Of a DNA stretch of 64,000 nucleotides, positions 1 through 7,844 are shown in pieces; positions within the stretch are counted from its first letter, which is position 1; each line of letters opens with the position of its first letter. Under the pieces are notes generated by a model. It searched no databases, had not been told where the DNA came from, and saw nothing but the letters and a program-made list of their open reading frames with translations. Made by a program: the position numbers and the translations under genes. Source of the stretch: Thalassobacillus pellis (GTDB taxonomy: Bacteria; Bacillota; Bacilli; Bacillales; Halobacillaceae); the NCBI RefSeq assembly GCF_016908295.1, contig NZ_JAFBDO010000005.1:186001-250000 (forward strand), read 5' to 3'.

Positions 1-205
1 CTTTAATGAAAAAGGCAATTCCAACTATGTCATTGCTTCTACAGTGGTGAATGACAAACTGCAGGGTGAGGGAATCGGTTCTCAATTGGTACATCGAGTG
101 GTGGAACATGCCAGACAGCAGGACAAGAAAATTGAACCAGCGTGCAGCTTTGCCAGGAAAAAATTCGAAGATACTCCGGAATATGAGGATGTCTGGGAAA
201 AATAG
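1..205 (+). CDS. GNAT-like N-acetyltransferase, C-terminal part (YjdJ type)
   Basis: The window opens inside this gene; the reading frame begins at base 2 and ends with TAG at 203-205, leaving 67 residues. The visible part contains a GNAT acetyl-CoA loop (LQGEGIGSQLV) followed by VVEHARQQDKKIEPACSFAR. That pattern, with a cysteine in a short strand followed by KKFE and a C-terminal EYEDVW, is typical of the small single-domain YjdJ-type acetyltransferases of about 90-100 residues. The substrate is not known for this family. The family call rests on the acetyl-CoA loop and the C-terminal motif; the start lies outside the window. A rho-independent terminator follows directly. Confidence 0.75.
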   Translation, partial: FNEKGNSNYVIASTVVNDKLQGEGIGSQLVHRVVEHARQQDKKIEPACSFARKKFEDTPEYEDVWEK

Positions 206-211
206 GTCATG

Positions 212-240
212 CCCCCCCTAAGAAAAAAGGGGGTCTTTTG
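212..240 (+). terminator. Rho-independent terminator of the GNAT gene
   Basis: A C-run (212-217) pairs with a G-run (229-233) around an A-rich loop, followed by TCTTTT. It lies 7 bases after the GNAT stop codon. Confidence 0.7.
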
Positions 241-347
241 TTTGGTTTTAAAATTTAGCGTTTAATTCCATTTAACGGGAGGTAGTGTATATAAACAACG
301 AAAGATAAATAAAACCCTGCGTTATATATTTTGTAAGGAGGATTTAT

Positions 348-848
348 ATGGTACAACAGACAACACAGCCACAACAGCCCAAGACATCTCAACAAGCGGA
401 ACAAGAGCAGAAAAACAGCAAGCTGCTAATGGGCATCATGGTCGGTGCATTAGCTGGAGGGGCGTTGGCGCTGATCGATTCCACGACCCGTACTAGAGTA
501 AAACAAGGTACATCCAATGCAAAAAATACCATCACACAAATTGCCAGCGACGTAAAAGAAGATCCGTCCGGTACAAAAAGTCAAGTTTTAGAGCGCGTGC
601 AGGATACATCCCGTATTTTGCGTGAAGCGGTTAACGACCTCCGTAGCATATATGAAAAAGCTACCGGAGATATTGCCGGAAAAGTGAATGAAGTTCAGGA
701 GGATTCCAAAGAGGCAATTGCAGCAACCAAAGAAGCCGGCGAACAATTGCAGGAAGTTGGCGATAAGGTAAAGGAAGCGAAGGAAGAGTTGGTGACTGAG
801 AATGATGCAGAGAATCAGGAAAATAAAAATCAATCAGTGAATCCTTAA
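348..848 (+). CDS. YtxH-domain-like protein with one membrane segment
   Basis: This 166-residue protein starts at an ATG 7 bases after AAGGAGG. The N-terminus is Gln-rich and polar. Residues about 27-43 form a small Gly/Ala-rich hydrophobic segment (LLMGIMVGALAGGALAL) ending in DSTTRTRVK, and the remaining 120 residues are a charged, Ala/Glu/Lys-rich helical region likely to form a coiled coil. This layout matches the YtxH-like family of Firmicutes, whose members are often stress-induced and anchored to the membrane, but whose molecular role is unknown. It stands alone between two terminators. YtxH assignment is by architecture; a GvpP-like or other amphipathic stress protein cannot be excluded. 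Confidence 0.6.
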   Translation: MVQQTTQPQQPKTSQQAEQEQKNSKLLMGIMVGALAGGALALIDSTTRTRVKQGTSNAKNTITQIASDVKEDPSGTKSQVLERVQDTSRILREAVNDLRSIYEKATGDIAGKVNEVQEDSKEAIAATKEAGEQLQEVGDKVKEAKEELVTENDAENQENKNQSVNP

Positions 849-853
849 ATGAC

Positions 854-890
854 AAATCCCCGGATGCCAGGCATCCGGGGATTTGTTTTT
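854..890 (+). terminator. Perfect-stem rho-independent terminator
   Basis: Arms 854-868 and 870-884 are exact reverse complements (15 bp, GC-rich core CCCCGGATGCC), followed by TTTTT. It ends the YtxH-like gene. On the other strand it touches the stop of the small gene at 889-990, so it may serve both. Confidence 0.9.
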
Positions 891-990
891 AATGGAAGTC
901 TCTTGAATTTTCTAAACTACGGCTGGTGATAGCATAGCCGACGATCGTCACAATTGCCGTGAGAAAAAAATAAAGTGTCCCTTTTTTCAT
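889..990 (-). CDS. Small single-pass membrane peptide, 33 aa
   Basis: An ATG at 988-990 on the minus strand is preceded by CGAGGAGGTAGCTTTTT, an ideal ribosome binding site at the right spacing. It opens a 33-codon frame ending in TAA at 889-891. The peptide begins MKKGTLYFFLTAIVTIVGYA, a positively charged start followed by a hydrophobic helix, and ends in a polar tail SRSLENSRDFH. I do not recognise a family. The strong ribosome binding site and the signal-anchor composition support it as real. It lies between the YtxH-like gene (opposite strand) and the NADH dehydrogenase gene on its own strand, in which direction it would be transcribed after a 37-base gap. Confidence 0.6.
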   Translation of the reverse strand: MKKGTLYFFLTAIVTIVGYAITSRSLENSRDFH

Positions 991-1027
991 AAAAAGCTAC
1001 CTCCTCGTGCAGGATTGTTTACTTAGA

Positions 1028-2239
1028 TTAAAATGGTCGGATTTTTCCTTTTTTAAGGAACAATTTCGGGCCGCCAAGCATCAGGATATAACGGTTATCG
1101 ACGACTTTCTTCATGGATGCCGCCGTTTTGCCATATAGCTTCTTATCGGAGAAGACTGTACCCATGGCATCTGACTTGCCTAGTGATGCAACAACCCCTT
1201 TGTTATCGAACACGAATGGCTCAAGCGATTCTCCGTGCAGCAATGCTTTGATGTTGTTGGCGCAAGTTGTTGCATGCTGGATAGCACCTTGTGCATTAGG
1301 CGGGTAAGGCTTGCCGTCTTCTTTATTCATAACCCATGCACAATCGCCTAATACAAAGATATTCTCATTGCCAGGTGCCTGCAGTGTATCCTCCACAGTC
1401 ACTTTACCTTTCGTCAGCTCAAAGCCGGATTCACCAAGGACAGAGTTACCAGTGACACCGCCTGTCCAAACAATGGTTCCTGCTTTGATTTCTTCCTCAT
1501 CATTGATGACGAAAGCATCTTCCTTACATTCGGAAATTTTTGCACCTTCACGAAATTCGACGCCTCGTTCCTGAAGAGACTTTCGAGCATAATCGACGAG
1601 ATCTTCGTCAAACCCCGGCATGATGGACGGCGCTGCTTCAACGTTAATGATTCTGGCTTTAGCAGGGTCGATGTCGTATTTCCTGCATAGCTTTGGTACT
1701 TTTTCTGCCAGCTCACCGACAAATTCAATGCCAGTAAATCCGCCGCCTCCAACCAGAATATTAAGACTGTGGTCTTCCGCATTTTCTTCATTGTTATATT
1801 TAGCAAATTGATATTCAATATGCTCGTTGATATGACGGCAGGAATCCACATCCTGGATAAAGAATGCATTCTCTTTCATACCTTTGATACCGAACGTGTT
1901 TGTCTCAAACCCTAGAGCTACAACAAGGTAGTCGTATTCCAACTCGCCGTTTTCCAGTTCTACACGCTTCTCATCTTTCTTAACTTTTACGACGGAATCA
2001 TAAACCAGCCGTACCCTGTCAGGGTTGATAACATCGCTGATCATCACCCTGGCCTGATTGGTATTGATAGTGCCCGCAGCTACTTCATGGAGCCATGTTG
2101 TCTGGTAATGATAATTGTGTTTGTTCACAAGTACGATCTCTGCTTCTTCTGGGTTGAGCTTTTGCGTCAAACGCTTAGTCGTCATCATACCGGCATAGCC
2201 AGCACCCAAGACGACAATTCTTGGTTTGTTCGTGTTCAT
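1028..2239 (-). CDS. ndh: Type II NADH dehydrogenase (NAD(P)/FAD-dependent oxidoreductase)
   Basis: This single-subunit, non-proton-pumping enzyme family passes electrons from NADH through FAD to menaquinone at the inner face of the membrane. The N-terminus has the FAD-binding dinucleotide fold (IVVLGAGYAGMM), the middle carries the NAD-binding fold (ILVGGGGFTGIEFVGEL), and the second FAD contact is IFVLGDCAWV, all in family order over about 403 residues. The C-terminus (GGPKLFLKKGKIRPF) is the amphipathic membrane-binding end. I chose the ATG at 2239 because GGAAGGAGC lies 8 bases upstream; an in-frame ATG 18 bases earlier has no such site. B. subtilis has several paralogues (Ndh/YjlD, YumB, YutJ). 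It looks closest to YumB/Ndh, so the symbol is tentative. Confidence 0.85.
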   Translation of the reverse strand: MNTNKPRIVVLGAGYAGMMTTKRLTQKLNPEEAEIVLVNKHNYHYQTTWLHEVAAGTINTNQARVMISDVINPDRVRLVYDSVVKVKKDEKRVELENGELEYDYLVVALGFETNTFGIKGMKENAFFIQDVDSCRHINEHIEYQFAKYNNEENAEDHSLNILVGGGGFTGIEFVGELAEKVPKLCRKYDIDPAKARIINVEAAPSIMPGFDEDLVDYARKSLQERGVEFREGAKISECKEDAFVINDEEEIKAGTIVWTGGVTGNSVLGESGFELTKGKVTVEDTLQAPGNENIFVLGDCAWVMNKEDGKPYPPNAQGAIQHATTCANNIKALLHGESLEPFVFDNKGVVASLGKSDAMGTVFSDKKLYGKTAASMKKVVDNRYILMLGGPKLFLKKGKIRPF

Positions 2240-2530
2240 TGTGCATGCTCCTTCCACTATGAATTCATCTCAACTATCAATGATAGCAGAGTCTTTCCTA
2301 TTGTACTAATATTTGCTGGAAGAACTTTTTCCAATATTTTTCCTATAGTAAAATTCCCCCGTATTTACCCTTTTAAACTATAGGCTGTATCTGTGTGTCT
2401 GCTGTTAAAAGTCAGCTTTATAAAGCCTTGATGAAGTTTCACGTGCATTTGTTTGTGGTACAGGAAGGTTAGTCTTTCTAAAAAAATAGGGTTACAATAT
2501 AAATTTTAAATACCAGGAGAGTGGGAGTCA

Positions 2531-3424
2531 TTGAAAGCAATGATCATTGCAAATCCTTCATCAGGAAAAGAAAATGGTTTAGAATATATTGAGAAAATTG
2601 AAGCAGTACTAAGAGAAAAAGGTTATGAATCAACTGTCAGTCAAACGGAAAAGGAACTGGATGCGACGAGATTTTGCCAAGGAGCTTGCGCGGAAGAATA
2701 TGAACTGGTCGTTTCCCTGGGCGGTGATGGTACGTTGAATGAAACGATCAATGGGCTTGTTGACCAGACCCACCGTCCGAAGTTAGGAATCGTACCGACA
2801 GGGACAGTCAATGACTTTGCCAGGGCTTTGAATATTCCACTTGATCCGGATAAAGCTATTGAACTTCTCGGCTCGGATGAATCAAAGAAGGTGGATATCG
2901 GGAAATTCAATGATCGTTACTTTGTCAATATTGTAGCCGTCGGTGCTATCGCAGAAGCGACTTATGATGTGACACCAGAACAGAAAACAAAGCTTGGCCC
3001 GCTTGCCTATGTATTAGAAGGGATTAAAGAATTAACGACGAATAACACATACCCGCTGACAATCGAATACGATGATAAAAGATGGGAAGGTGATTCCTTT
3101 CTATTCTTAGCCGCACTGACACGTTCTACCGGAGGTTTCGAGAACCTTGCACCGGAAGCGGAAGTGGATGATGGTGTCCTCCATTGCTACGTCATCAAGC
3201 ATGTCAACATGATTCGTCTGGCATCAATTGTCACCGCTATTCTTAGAGGAAACCTGAAGGATGAAGAAAAAGTAGAATATTTTACAGCAAAGCAGCTTCG
3301 GGTGTCATCATCAGAATCATTGGTAACAAATGTCGATGGGGAACAAGGGGAAAAACTCCCTGTTGAACTTGAGGTGAAAAGCGGTCATATCGAAGTAATT
3401 GTGCCTGAGGAGCATAAAGGGTAA
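2531..3424 (+). CDS. Diacylglycerol kinase-family lipid kinase (YegS/BmrU/DgkB type)
   Basis: This 297-residue enzyme of the DAGK catalytic-domain superfamily phosphorylates a lipid alcohol with ATP in the cytoplasm or at the membrane surface. The hallmark nucleotide motif GGDGTLNETING is present near residue 67, followed by GIVPTGTVNDFARAL, both highly conserved. DgkB, which recycles diacylglycerol from lipoteichoic acid synthesis, is one possibility; BmrU/YtlR-like proteins of unknown substrate are others. The start is a TTG with AGGAGA 11 bases upstream; an ATG three codons later is further from the site. A second paralogue lies at 40243-41139. The gene is monocistronic, with a terminator directly behind. 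Confidence 0.85.
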   Translation: MKAMIIANPSSGKENGLEYIEKIEAVLREKGYESTVSQTEKELDATRFCQGACAEEYELVVSLGGDGTLNETINGLVDQTHRPKLGIVPTGTVNDFARALNIPLDPDKAIELLGSDESKKVDIGKFNDRYFVNIVAVGAIAEATYDVTPEQKTKLGPLAYVLEGIKELTTNNTYPLTIEYDDKRWEGDSFLFLAALTRSTGGFENLAPEAEVDDGVLHCYVIKHVNMIRLASIVTAILRGNLKDEEKVEYFTAKQLRVSSSESLVTNVDGEQGEKLPVELEVKSGHIEVIVPEEHKG

Positions 3425-3428
3425 GCTA

Positions 3429-3460
3429 AGAGAAGCATTTTCAGGATGCTTCTCTTTTTC
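3429..3460 (+). terminator. Rho-independent terminator of the lipid kinase gene
   Basis: AGAGAAGCAT (3429-3438) pairs exactly with ATGCTTCTCT (3446-3455), followed by TTTTT. Confidence 0.85.
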
Positions 3461-3501
3461 TGAAGTGTTAGCGTATTCTCTGATACAGAGGAGGTTGTCT
3501 G

Positions 3502-3942
3502 TTGAAAAAAGCGGATGTAGATGATTACTTAAAAAATGGTATTTATGGCAGTAAAGTAACAAAGCCGTCCGAGCGAAAGAAATATCTTGGTACGATAAGG
3601 GAGCGGATTTTGCTTGCTTTGACGAAAGGGCAGGTTATGCAAGGGCGGGGAATAGAGGAATTAGCAAATACCATGAAACAGCATAAAGATGCGAAATTAC
3701 TGCTGAATGGTAAAGTCAACTATCGATTTTTAAGAGAGTACAGAAGTTTAGCGAATAAGCATGGTGTTTCCCATACGACTATCTCCAATCAGCAAGCAAA
3801 AACGGATATCGGAGCAGTGCTAACGCTGGATTACGCCATAGACAGGGAAAAGATCCACCTGGAAGAAAAAGAAGTGGAGACAGAAGAAAAAAAGAAAGGG
3901 CTGAAAGGTTTTTTGAAATCACTTTTCACCCCCATAAGGTAA
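3502..3942 (+). CDS. YueI family protein (DUF1694)
   Basis: The protein has 146 residues and a TTG start 8 bases after GAGGAGG. The N-terminal signature YLKNGIYG...KPSERKKYLGTIRER and the later LLNGKVNYRFLREYRSLA are the conserved blocks of the YueI/DUF1694 family found across Bacillales and Lactobacillales. The C-terminus is Glu/Lys-rich and ends in a short amphipathic helix (LKGFLKSLFTPIR). No biochemical function is established for this family, although the fold resembles ribosomal-protein-like small domains. No operon partner: a terminator lies on each side. Confidence 0.8.
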   Translation: MKKADVDDYLKNGIYGSKVTKPSERKKYLGTIRERILLALTKGQVMQGRGIEELANTMKQHKDAKLLLNGKVNYRFLREYRSLANKHGVSHTTISNQQAKTDIGAVLTLDYAIDREKIHLEEKEVETEEKKKGLKGFLKSLFTPIR

Positions 3943-3950
3943 GTGCTGCA

Positions 3951-3985
3951 AGGTGTTTCCATTAGATGGAAGTGCCTTTTTTTAT
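3951..3985 (+). terminator. Terminator with wobble-rich stem
   Basis: AGGTGTTTCCA pairs with TGGAAGTGCCT through several G-U pairs and is followed by a run of seven T. It follows the yueI-like gene. Confidence 0.6.
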
Positions 3986-4030
3986 ACATTTTTTACTAAG
4001 GGACCCAACGGTGTTGTGAGAATTTTATAG

Positions 4031-4083
4031 TCTTAGTATAAGAAAACTCGCACATTCACAAAGGAATGAATACGAATTTTTCC
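4031..4083 (+). repeat. Dispersed hairpin repeat, copy A
   Basis: The segment carries the left signature TTAGTATAAGAAAACT, an imperfect internal hairpin, and the right signature GAATTTTTCC. The same arrangement (AGTATAAG-n-AAAACT ... AGTTTTTCT) recurs near 27.2, 41.3 and 49.6 kb, and in a diverged form near 46.1 kb. Copies A and B share the inner block CACATT(C/T). It lies in the gap between two convergent genes. Copy A is among the more diverged. Confidence 0.55.
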
Positions 4084-4147
4084 AATGGCACGAGAATTTA
4101 ATAATTAGAAAGAATGAAGCTGCCCCTAAATGGACAGCCTTCACGTA

Positions 4148-4693
4148 TCAGTGGGATTCTGCTGGTTTTGTTTTCGCCTGTTCACGCTTTTTCATTCGTT
4201 TAGTCAAAAAGCCGCCTTTGAATGTGCGTGGCTCAAAGGAAACAACGAACGCTTTTGGATCCATTCTGTCAATAATGTCCATAAATTCACGCTCCCGATT
4301 TCGTTTTGCTAATACATCGAGGCGGTAACGATGATCTTCAATGCCTTCACCGATATACGTCGTCACTCCGAAACCGGATGCCCTTAACGTCTTGACCAGT
4401 TCCTCATTCCGGGTCATCAGGTTCACCTGAAACGTAACATATCCAATTTGGAGTTTTGTTTCCAGAATACTTCCTAAAAATAAACCGCAACCAAAACCGA
4501 GAGCGTAGGCGACCATGTTCCATATATTGGATAAATCACTGAATACAAGCCCTAAAGAGATTACATATATGAACCCCTCAAAAATGCCGATGAAAGCAGC
4601 AATATTACGAATACCTTTTACGACGAGAATGGTCCGGATCGTAACGATTGGCACGAGGACCAGCTGTGCGACAAAAATGATTAACGCATCCAA
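4148..4693 (-). CDS. UPF0316 membrane protein, YebE-like (DUF2179 domain)
   Basis: This 181-residue protein has about three N-terminal membrane helices (residues 1-80, including VLVPIVTIRTILVVKGIRNIAAFIGIFEGFIYVISLGLV) followed by a cytoplasmic DUF2179 domain of about 90 residues (GFGVTTYIGEGIEDHRYRLDVLAKR). This combination is the UPF0316/YebE family of Bacillales. DUF2179 is a small ferredoxin-like sensor or binding domain also found in YitT-type proteins; the ligand is unknown. The start is an ATG with AGGAGTGA about 10 bases upstream. It is convergent with yueI and has no obvious partner. Confidence 0.8.
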   Translation of the reverse strand: MDALIIFVAQLVLVPIVTIRTILVVKGIRNIAAFIGIFEGFIYVISLGLVFSDLSNIWNMVAYALGFGCGLFLGSILETKLQIGYVTFQVNLMTRNEELVKTLRASGFGVTTYIGEGIEDHRYRLDVLAKRNREREFMDIIDRMDPKAFVVSFEPRTFKGGFLTKRMKKREQAKTKPAESH

Positions 4694-4785
4694 GTATACT
4701 CACTCCTATGTAATGACTTAATAGCTATAATATCTAATTACCTCGCAGAAGATGTTAAAAACATTTTTTATGTAAATAGTCTATG

Positions 4786-4830
4786 ACAAAAAACCTGAAC
4801 AACGGGTACTTCCCATTGTTCAGGTTTCCT
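4786..4830 (-). terminator. Terminator of the gbsAB operon
   Basis: On the minus strand AACCTGAACAA(T)GGG pairs with CCC(G)TTGTTCAGGTT and is followed by TTTTT. It sits 12 bases after the gbsB stop. Confidence 0.85.
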
Positions 4831-4841
4831 ATTCATTCTTC

Positions 4842-6050
4842 TTATAGGGTTTTTGCTTTCTGGTTAAAGCAGCGATCATAAATCCATACGTAATCTTTTT
4901 CTTTTAAGTCCCGTGGATTACCAACTGTTTGTGGATCTTTCATCGCTTCTTTAGCAAAACGGGTGTTTTGGTCAGTCGGTACTCCTTGTTCTTCAAGTGT
5001 GGGGACATCAAGGTCATCAACCAGATCATACATCCAGTTGACTGCTGCTTTGGCTGCTTTTTCCGTAGTCATATCGCTGGTGTTAATTCCGAATGCCTGT
5101 GCCATGCGTGCGAATTTTTCAGGGTTGCCTTTCCAGTTGAATTCCATTACAGGTCCCATCATTGCCGCTACACATTGTCCGTGGGCAACCGGTATGATTC
5201 CGCCGAGTGTCTGGCTCATCGCATGTGCAGCCCCTGCTGATTCACTGCCATAGGAAAGGCCGGCAAGCATTGCAGCCTGTGCCATACCATAACGTGCCTC
5301 CAAGTCTTCCCCGTCAGCATAGGCACGTCTGATATATTTGGCGCCATATTCCATGGCCATCAATGCTACAGCGTCAGTAATTGGCTGGGCGAATTTCATC
5401 GTATAGCACTCGATTGCATGTGCTAATGCATCAATCCCCGTCATCGCCGTTACATGAGGAGGCATAGACACATGCAGCTTCGGATCGATGATAGTCAAGT
5501 GGGCGGCAATCAAAGGCCCGCCTGTGTTAAATTTAAATTCACGGTCTTCATCTGTGATGACTGCCCATTGGGTTACTTCTGAACCGGTACCCGCTGTAGT
5601 CGGTATGGTGGTAAGCGGAGGAATCCGGTTTTCTAAAGGCTTTTTGCCTTCTGCTGCTTCATAATCAAGGACAGATCCTTCGTGGGAAGCTTCTACACCA
5701 ATTCCTTTTGCCGTGTCCATAGAGCTTCCTCCCCCGACAGCTACAAGCCCGTCACAGCCTTCTTCTTTAAACTTTTTGGAACCTTCATTTACGAGACGAA
5801 CCGGTGGGTTAGGCTCGACCTTATTAAATACGACTACATCAATACCGGATTCTTTTAGGCTGCTGACAACCGGGTCAGTAACGCCTGCTTCGTAAATGCC
5901 AGGGTCAGTGACAAGCAACGCTTTTGTTACGCCAAGACTTTTCACTTCTTCACCGACGTAATTGATTGCCCCAATCCCATGTTTGATGGCAGTTGGGATT
6001 TCAAACTGGTGGAAATTCATCATTTGTTCGACTTTCATGTTTAAACTCAT
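4842..6050 (-). CDS. gbsB: Choline dehydrogenase, type III iron-dependent alcohol dehydrogenase
   Basis: GbsB oxidises choline to betaine aldehyde with NAD+ in the cytoplasm, the first step of glycine betaine synthesis. The 402-residue product has the family NAD motif (VAVGGGSSMDTAKGIG), the TTAGTGSEVTQW block, and the metal-binding His regions (GIDALAHAIECY, and GGIIPVAHGQC). I set the start at ATG 6050 because AGGAGG lies 7 bases upstream and the length then equals the B. subtilis enzyme; the frame stays open upstream for 50 codons that overlap the gbsA end and show no homology. gbsA lies 64 bases upstream on the same strand, so the two form an operon read away from gbsR. Confidence 0.93.
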   Translation of the reverse strand: MSLNMKVEQMMNFHQFEIPTAIKHGIGAINYVGEEVKSLGVTKALLVTDPGIYEAGVTDPVVSSLKESGIDVVVFNKVEPNPPVRLVNEGSKKFKEEGCDGLVAVGGGSSMDTAKGIGVEASHEGSVLDYEAAEGKKPLENRIPPLTTIPTTAGTGSEVTQWAVITDEDREFKFNTGGPLIAAHLTIIDPKLHVSMPPHVTAMTGIDALAHAIECYTMKFAQPITDAVALMAMEYGAKYIRRAYADGEDLEARYGMAQAAMLAGLSYGSESAGAAHAMSQTLGGIIPVAHGQCVAAMMGPVMEFNWKGNPEKFARMAQAFGINTSDMTTEKAAKAAVNWMYDLVDDLDVPTLEEQGVPTDQNTRFAKEAMKDPQTVGNPRDLKEKDYVWIYDRCFNQKAKTL

Positions 6051-6114
6051 GTTCAAACCTCCTGTAGTAGAAAAAATTATCCGATTTTGTGTGTGAGAAA
6101 ATAAAAATAAAAAG

Positions 6115-7587
6115 TTATTCGAACCAATGGATCGGTTCGGGGTTACGGTTTCTGAAAATATGCTTCGTTTCCTGGTATTCTTCCAGTCCGGCATGACCAA
6201 GTTCTCGGCCTAGCCCGGATTGTTTGTAGCCCCCCCATGGTGCTTGTGCAAAGTAAGGGTGGAAATCATTGATCCACACAGTACCCATTCGCAGTTTAGA
6301 TGCTGCCCATTCAGCCTTACCAATATCTGTAGACCATACTGCTCCTGCTAGTCCGTAAATAGTACTGTTTGCTCGCTCTACTGCTTCCTCTTTAGTTGAG
6401 AATTTTTCAATAGTCAGGACAGGACCAAAGACCTCTTCCTGAACGATTTTCATATCAGAACGGCAATGAGTGAAAATGGTTGGCAGGTAAAAGAAACCGT
6501 TCTGAAGTTCTTCCTGGTCCGGACGTTTTCCACCTAGGATAAGTTCTGCACCTTCTTGTTTGCCGGTTTCTACATATTCTTCCACTTTGGCGCGGTGTTC
6601 TGCTGAAATCAGCGGACCACTTTGGGTATCTTCATCGAACCCGTTACCAAGCTTGATATTTTTGGCCCGCTTCACAAGTTCATCGACAAAGGAATCGTGG
6701 ATGCTTTCCTCTACAAGCAGTCTTGCTCCAGCTGAACATACCTGACCGGCATGGAAGAAGACTGCGTTCATTGCCTGATCTACTGCTGTTTCGAAATCAG
6801 CATCAGCAAAAACGATGTTCGGGTTTTTGCCGCCTAATTCGAGTGCGATTTTCTTCACATTGGTGCTTGCTGCCTGCATAATCTTTTTGCCTGTTTTTAT
6901 GCCCCCGGTAAAAGAGATCAAGTCGACATCGGTATTTTTAGATAATTCACTTCCTACATTGTAGCCAGGTCCAAGCACCAGGTTTACAACTCCTTTTGGT
7001 ACTCCTGCCTGTTCCATTAACTCAAAGATTTTCACGGTTGTCAGTGGTGTGATTTCACTTGGCTTGACCACAATGGTATTACCTGCAGCAAGAGCAGGGG
7101 CGATTTTCCAGGACGCTTGCAGGAGCGGGTAGTTCCATGGAGAGATCTGACCGCAGACCCCAACTGGCTCTTTTACTACCTTACTTTCAGAATCAGGAAG
7201 CGGGGAAGAAATGATACTTCCACCATCTTTATCGGCGATTCCGGCAAAATACAGGAAGACATTGGCGATATCGTTCATATCGGCACGGCTTTCCTCTAAT
7301 GTTTTACCGGTATCGAGTGTTTCCAGCTTTGCTAATTCTTCTTTATATTTTCTAATCAGGTGAGCGATTCGATAGACGACCTCTCCCCGTTCATTAGCGG
7401 GAGTAACGGGCCATTCTCCCTGATCGAACGCTTTTCTGGCTGCCTCGATTGCCTGTTTGGAATCACGTTCATCCCCTTCGGCAGTAATCGCTACAATTTC
7501 TTGATCGAAAGGACTAATGATGTCACGCGTGTTTTTAGATACAGCTTCAACCCATTCACCATTGATATACATTTTTTGTTGTTCCAC
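6115..7587 (-). CDS. gbsA: Betaine aldehyde dehydrogenase
   Basis: GbsA oxidises betaine aldehyde to glycine betaine with NAD+, making the compatible solute that protects against high salt. The catalytic residues of the aldehyde dehydrogenase superfamily are visible: general base Glu250 in ALELGGKNPNIVF and nucleophile Cys284 in HAGQVCSAGARL; ISPWNYPLLQASWK is the cofactor-site strand. The ribosome binding site AAAGGAG overlaps the first possible GTG (7596), so the GTG at 7587, six bases beyond the site, is the better start; it gives 490 residues, the same as B. subtilis GbsA. It is the first gene of the gbsAB operon, with its promoter and a putative GbsR site in the intergenic region. Confidence 0.94.
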   Translation of the reverse strand: MEQQKMYINGEWVEAVSKNTRDIISPFDQEIVAITAEGDERDSKQAIEAARKAFDQGEWPVTPANERGEVVYRIAHLIRKYKEELAKLETLDTGKTLEESRADMNDIANVFLYFAGIADKDGGSIISSPLPDSESKVVKEPVGVCGQISPWNYPLLQASWKIAPALAAGNTIVVKPSEITPLTTVKIFELMEQAGVPKGVVNLVLGPGYNVGSELSKNTDVDLISFTGGIKTGKKIMQAASTNVKKIALELGGKNPNIVFADADFETAVDQAMNAVFFHAGQVCSAGARLLVEESIHDSFVDELVKRAKNIKLGNGFDEDTQSGPLISAEHRAKVEEYVETGKQEGAELILGGKRPDQEELQNGFFYLPTIFTHCRSDMKIVQEEVFGPVLTIEKFSTKEEAVERANSTIYGLAGAVWSTDIGKAEWAASKLRMGTVWINDFHPYFAQAPWGGYKQSGLGRELGHAGLEEYQETKHIFRNRNPEPIHWFE

Positions 7588-7618
7588 ACGCTTCACTCCT
7601 TTGCTTTCTTATTTGTTA

Positions 7619-7644
7619 AATTTGTTAAGAAAAAACTTAATGTT
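7619..7644. promoter_or_regulatory. Putative GbsR operator O1 (gbsAB side)
   Basis: TTTGTTAAG, a six-A spacer and CTTAATGTT form an imperfect dyad. Its core is nearly identical to O2 at 7792-7819 (both contain AAGAAAAAACTTAA). It lies downstream of the proposed gbsA -10 box, between promoter and start codon. Published work on B. subtilis GbsR describes a roadblock mode of repression, which this position would fit. Confidence 0.55.
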
Positions 7645-7657
7645 TTTAACGATCTTT

Positions 7658-7686
7658 AAGCTAACACGAAAAAAAAACTTTGTCAA
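7658..7686 (-). promoter_or_regulatory. Putative sigma-A promoter of gbsAB
   Basis: On the minus strand there is a perfect TTGACA (7681-7686), a 17-bp T-rich spacer, and TAGCTT (7658-7663) as a weak -10. Confidence 0.45.
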
Positions 7687-7761
7687 AATGAAAAAAAGAT
7701 TAAAATTCTTATATTCACTGATGCAACAGGGGGGGGAAGAAAATTTTATTTTTTTTGTGTT

Positions 7762-7789
7762 TTGACATAAGCTAAATATTCGTTAAGAT
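7762..7789 (+). promoter_or_regulatory. Putative sigma-A promoter of gbsR
   Basis: TTGACA (7762-7767), a 16-bp spacer and TAAGAT (7784-7789). The dyad O2 begins three bases after the -10, so it would cover the transcription start. Confidence 0.55.
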
Positions 7790-7791
7790 AA

Positions 7792-7819
7792 AGTTTGTAA
7801 AGAAAAAACTTAACAAACT
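7792..7819. promoter_or_regulatory. Putative GbsR operator O2 (gbsR side)
   Basis: AGTTTGTAAAG and CTTAACAAACT are inverted with one mismatch around six A residues, giving an 11-6-11 dyad. It covers the expected gbsR start of transcription and suggests autoregulation. Confidence 0.6.
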
Positions 7820-7844
7820 GAACCTTGGAAATAGGGGGGTAGTA

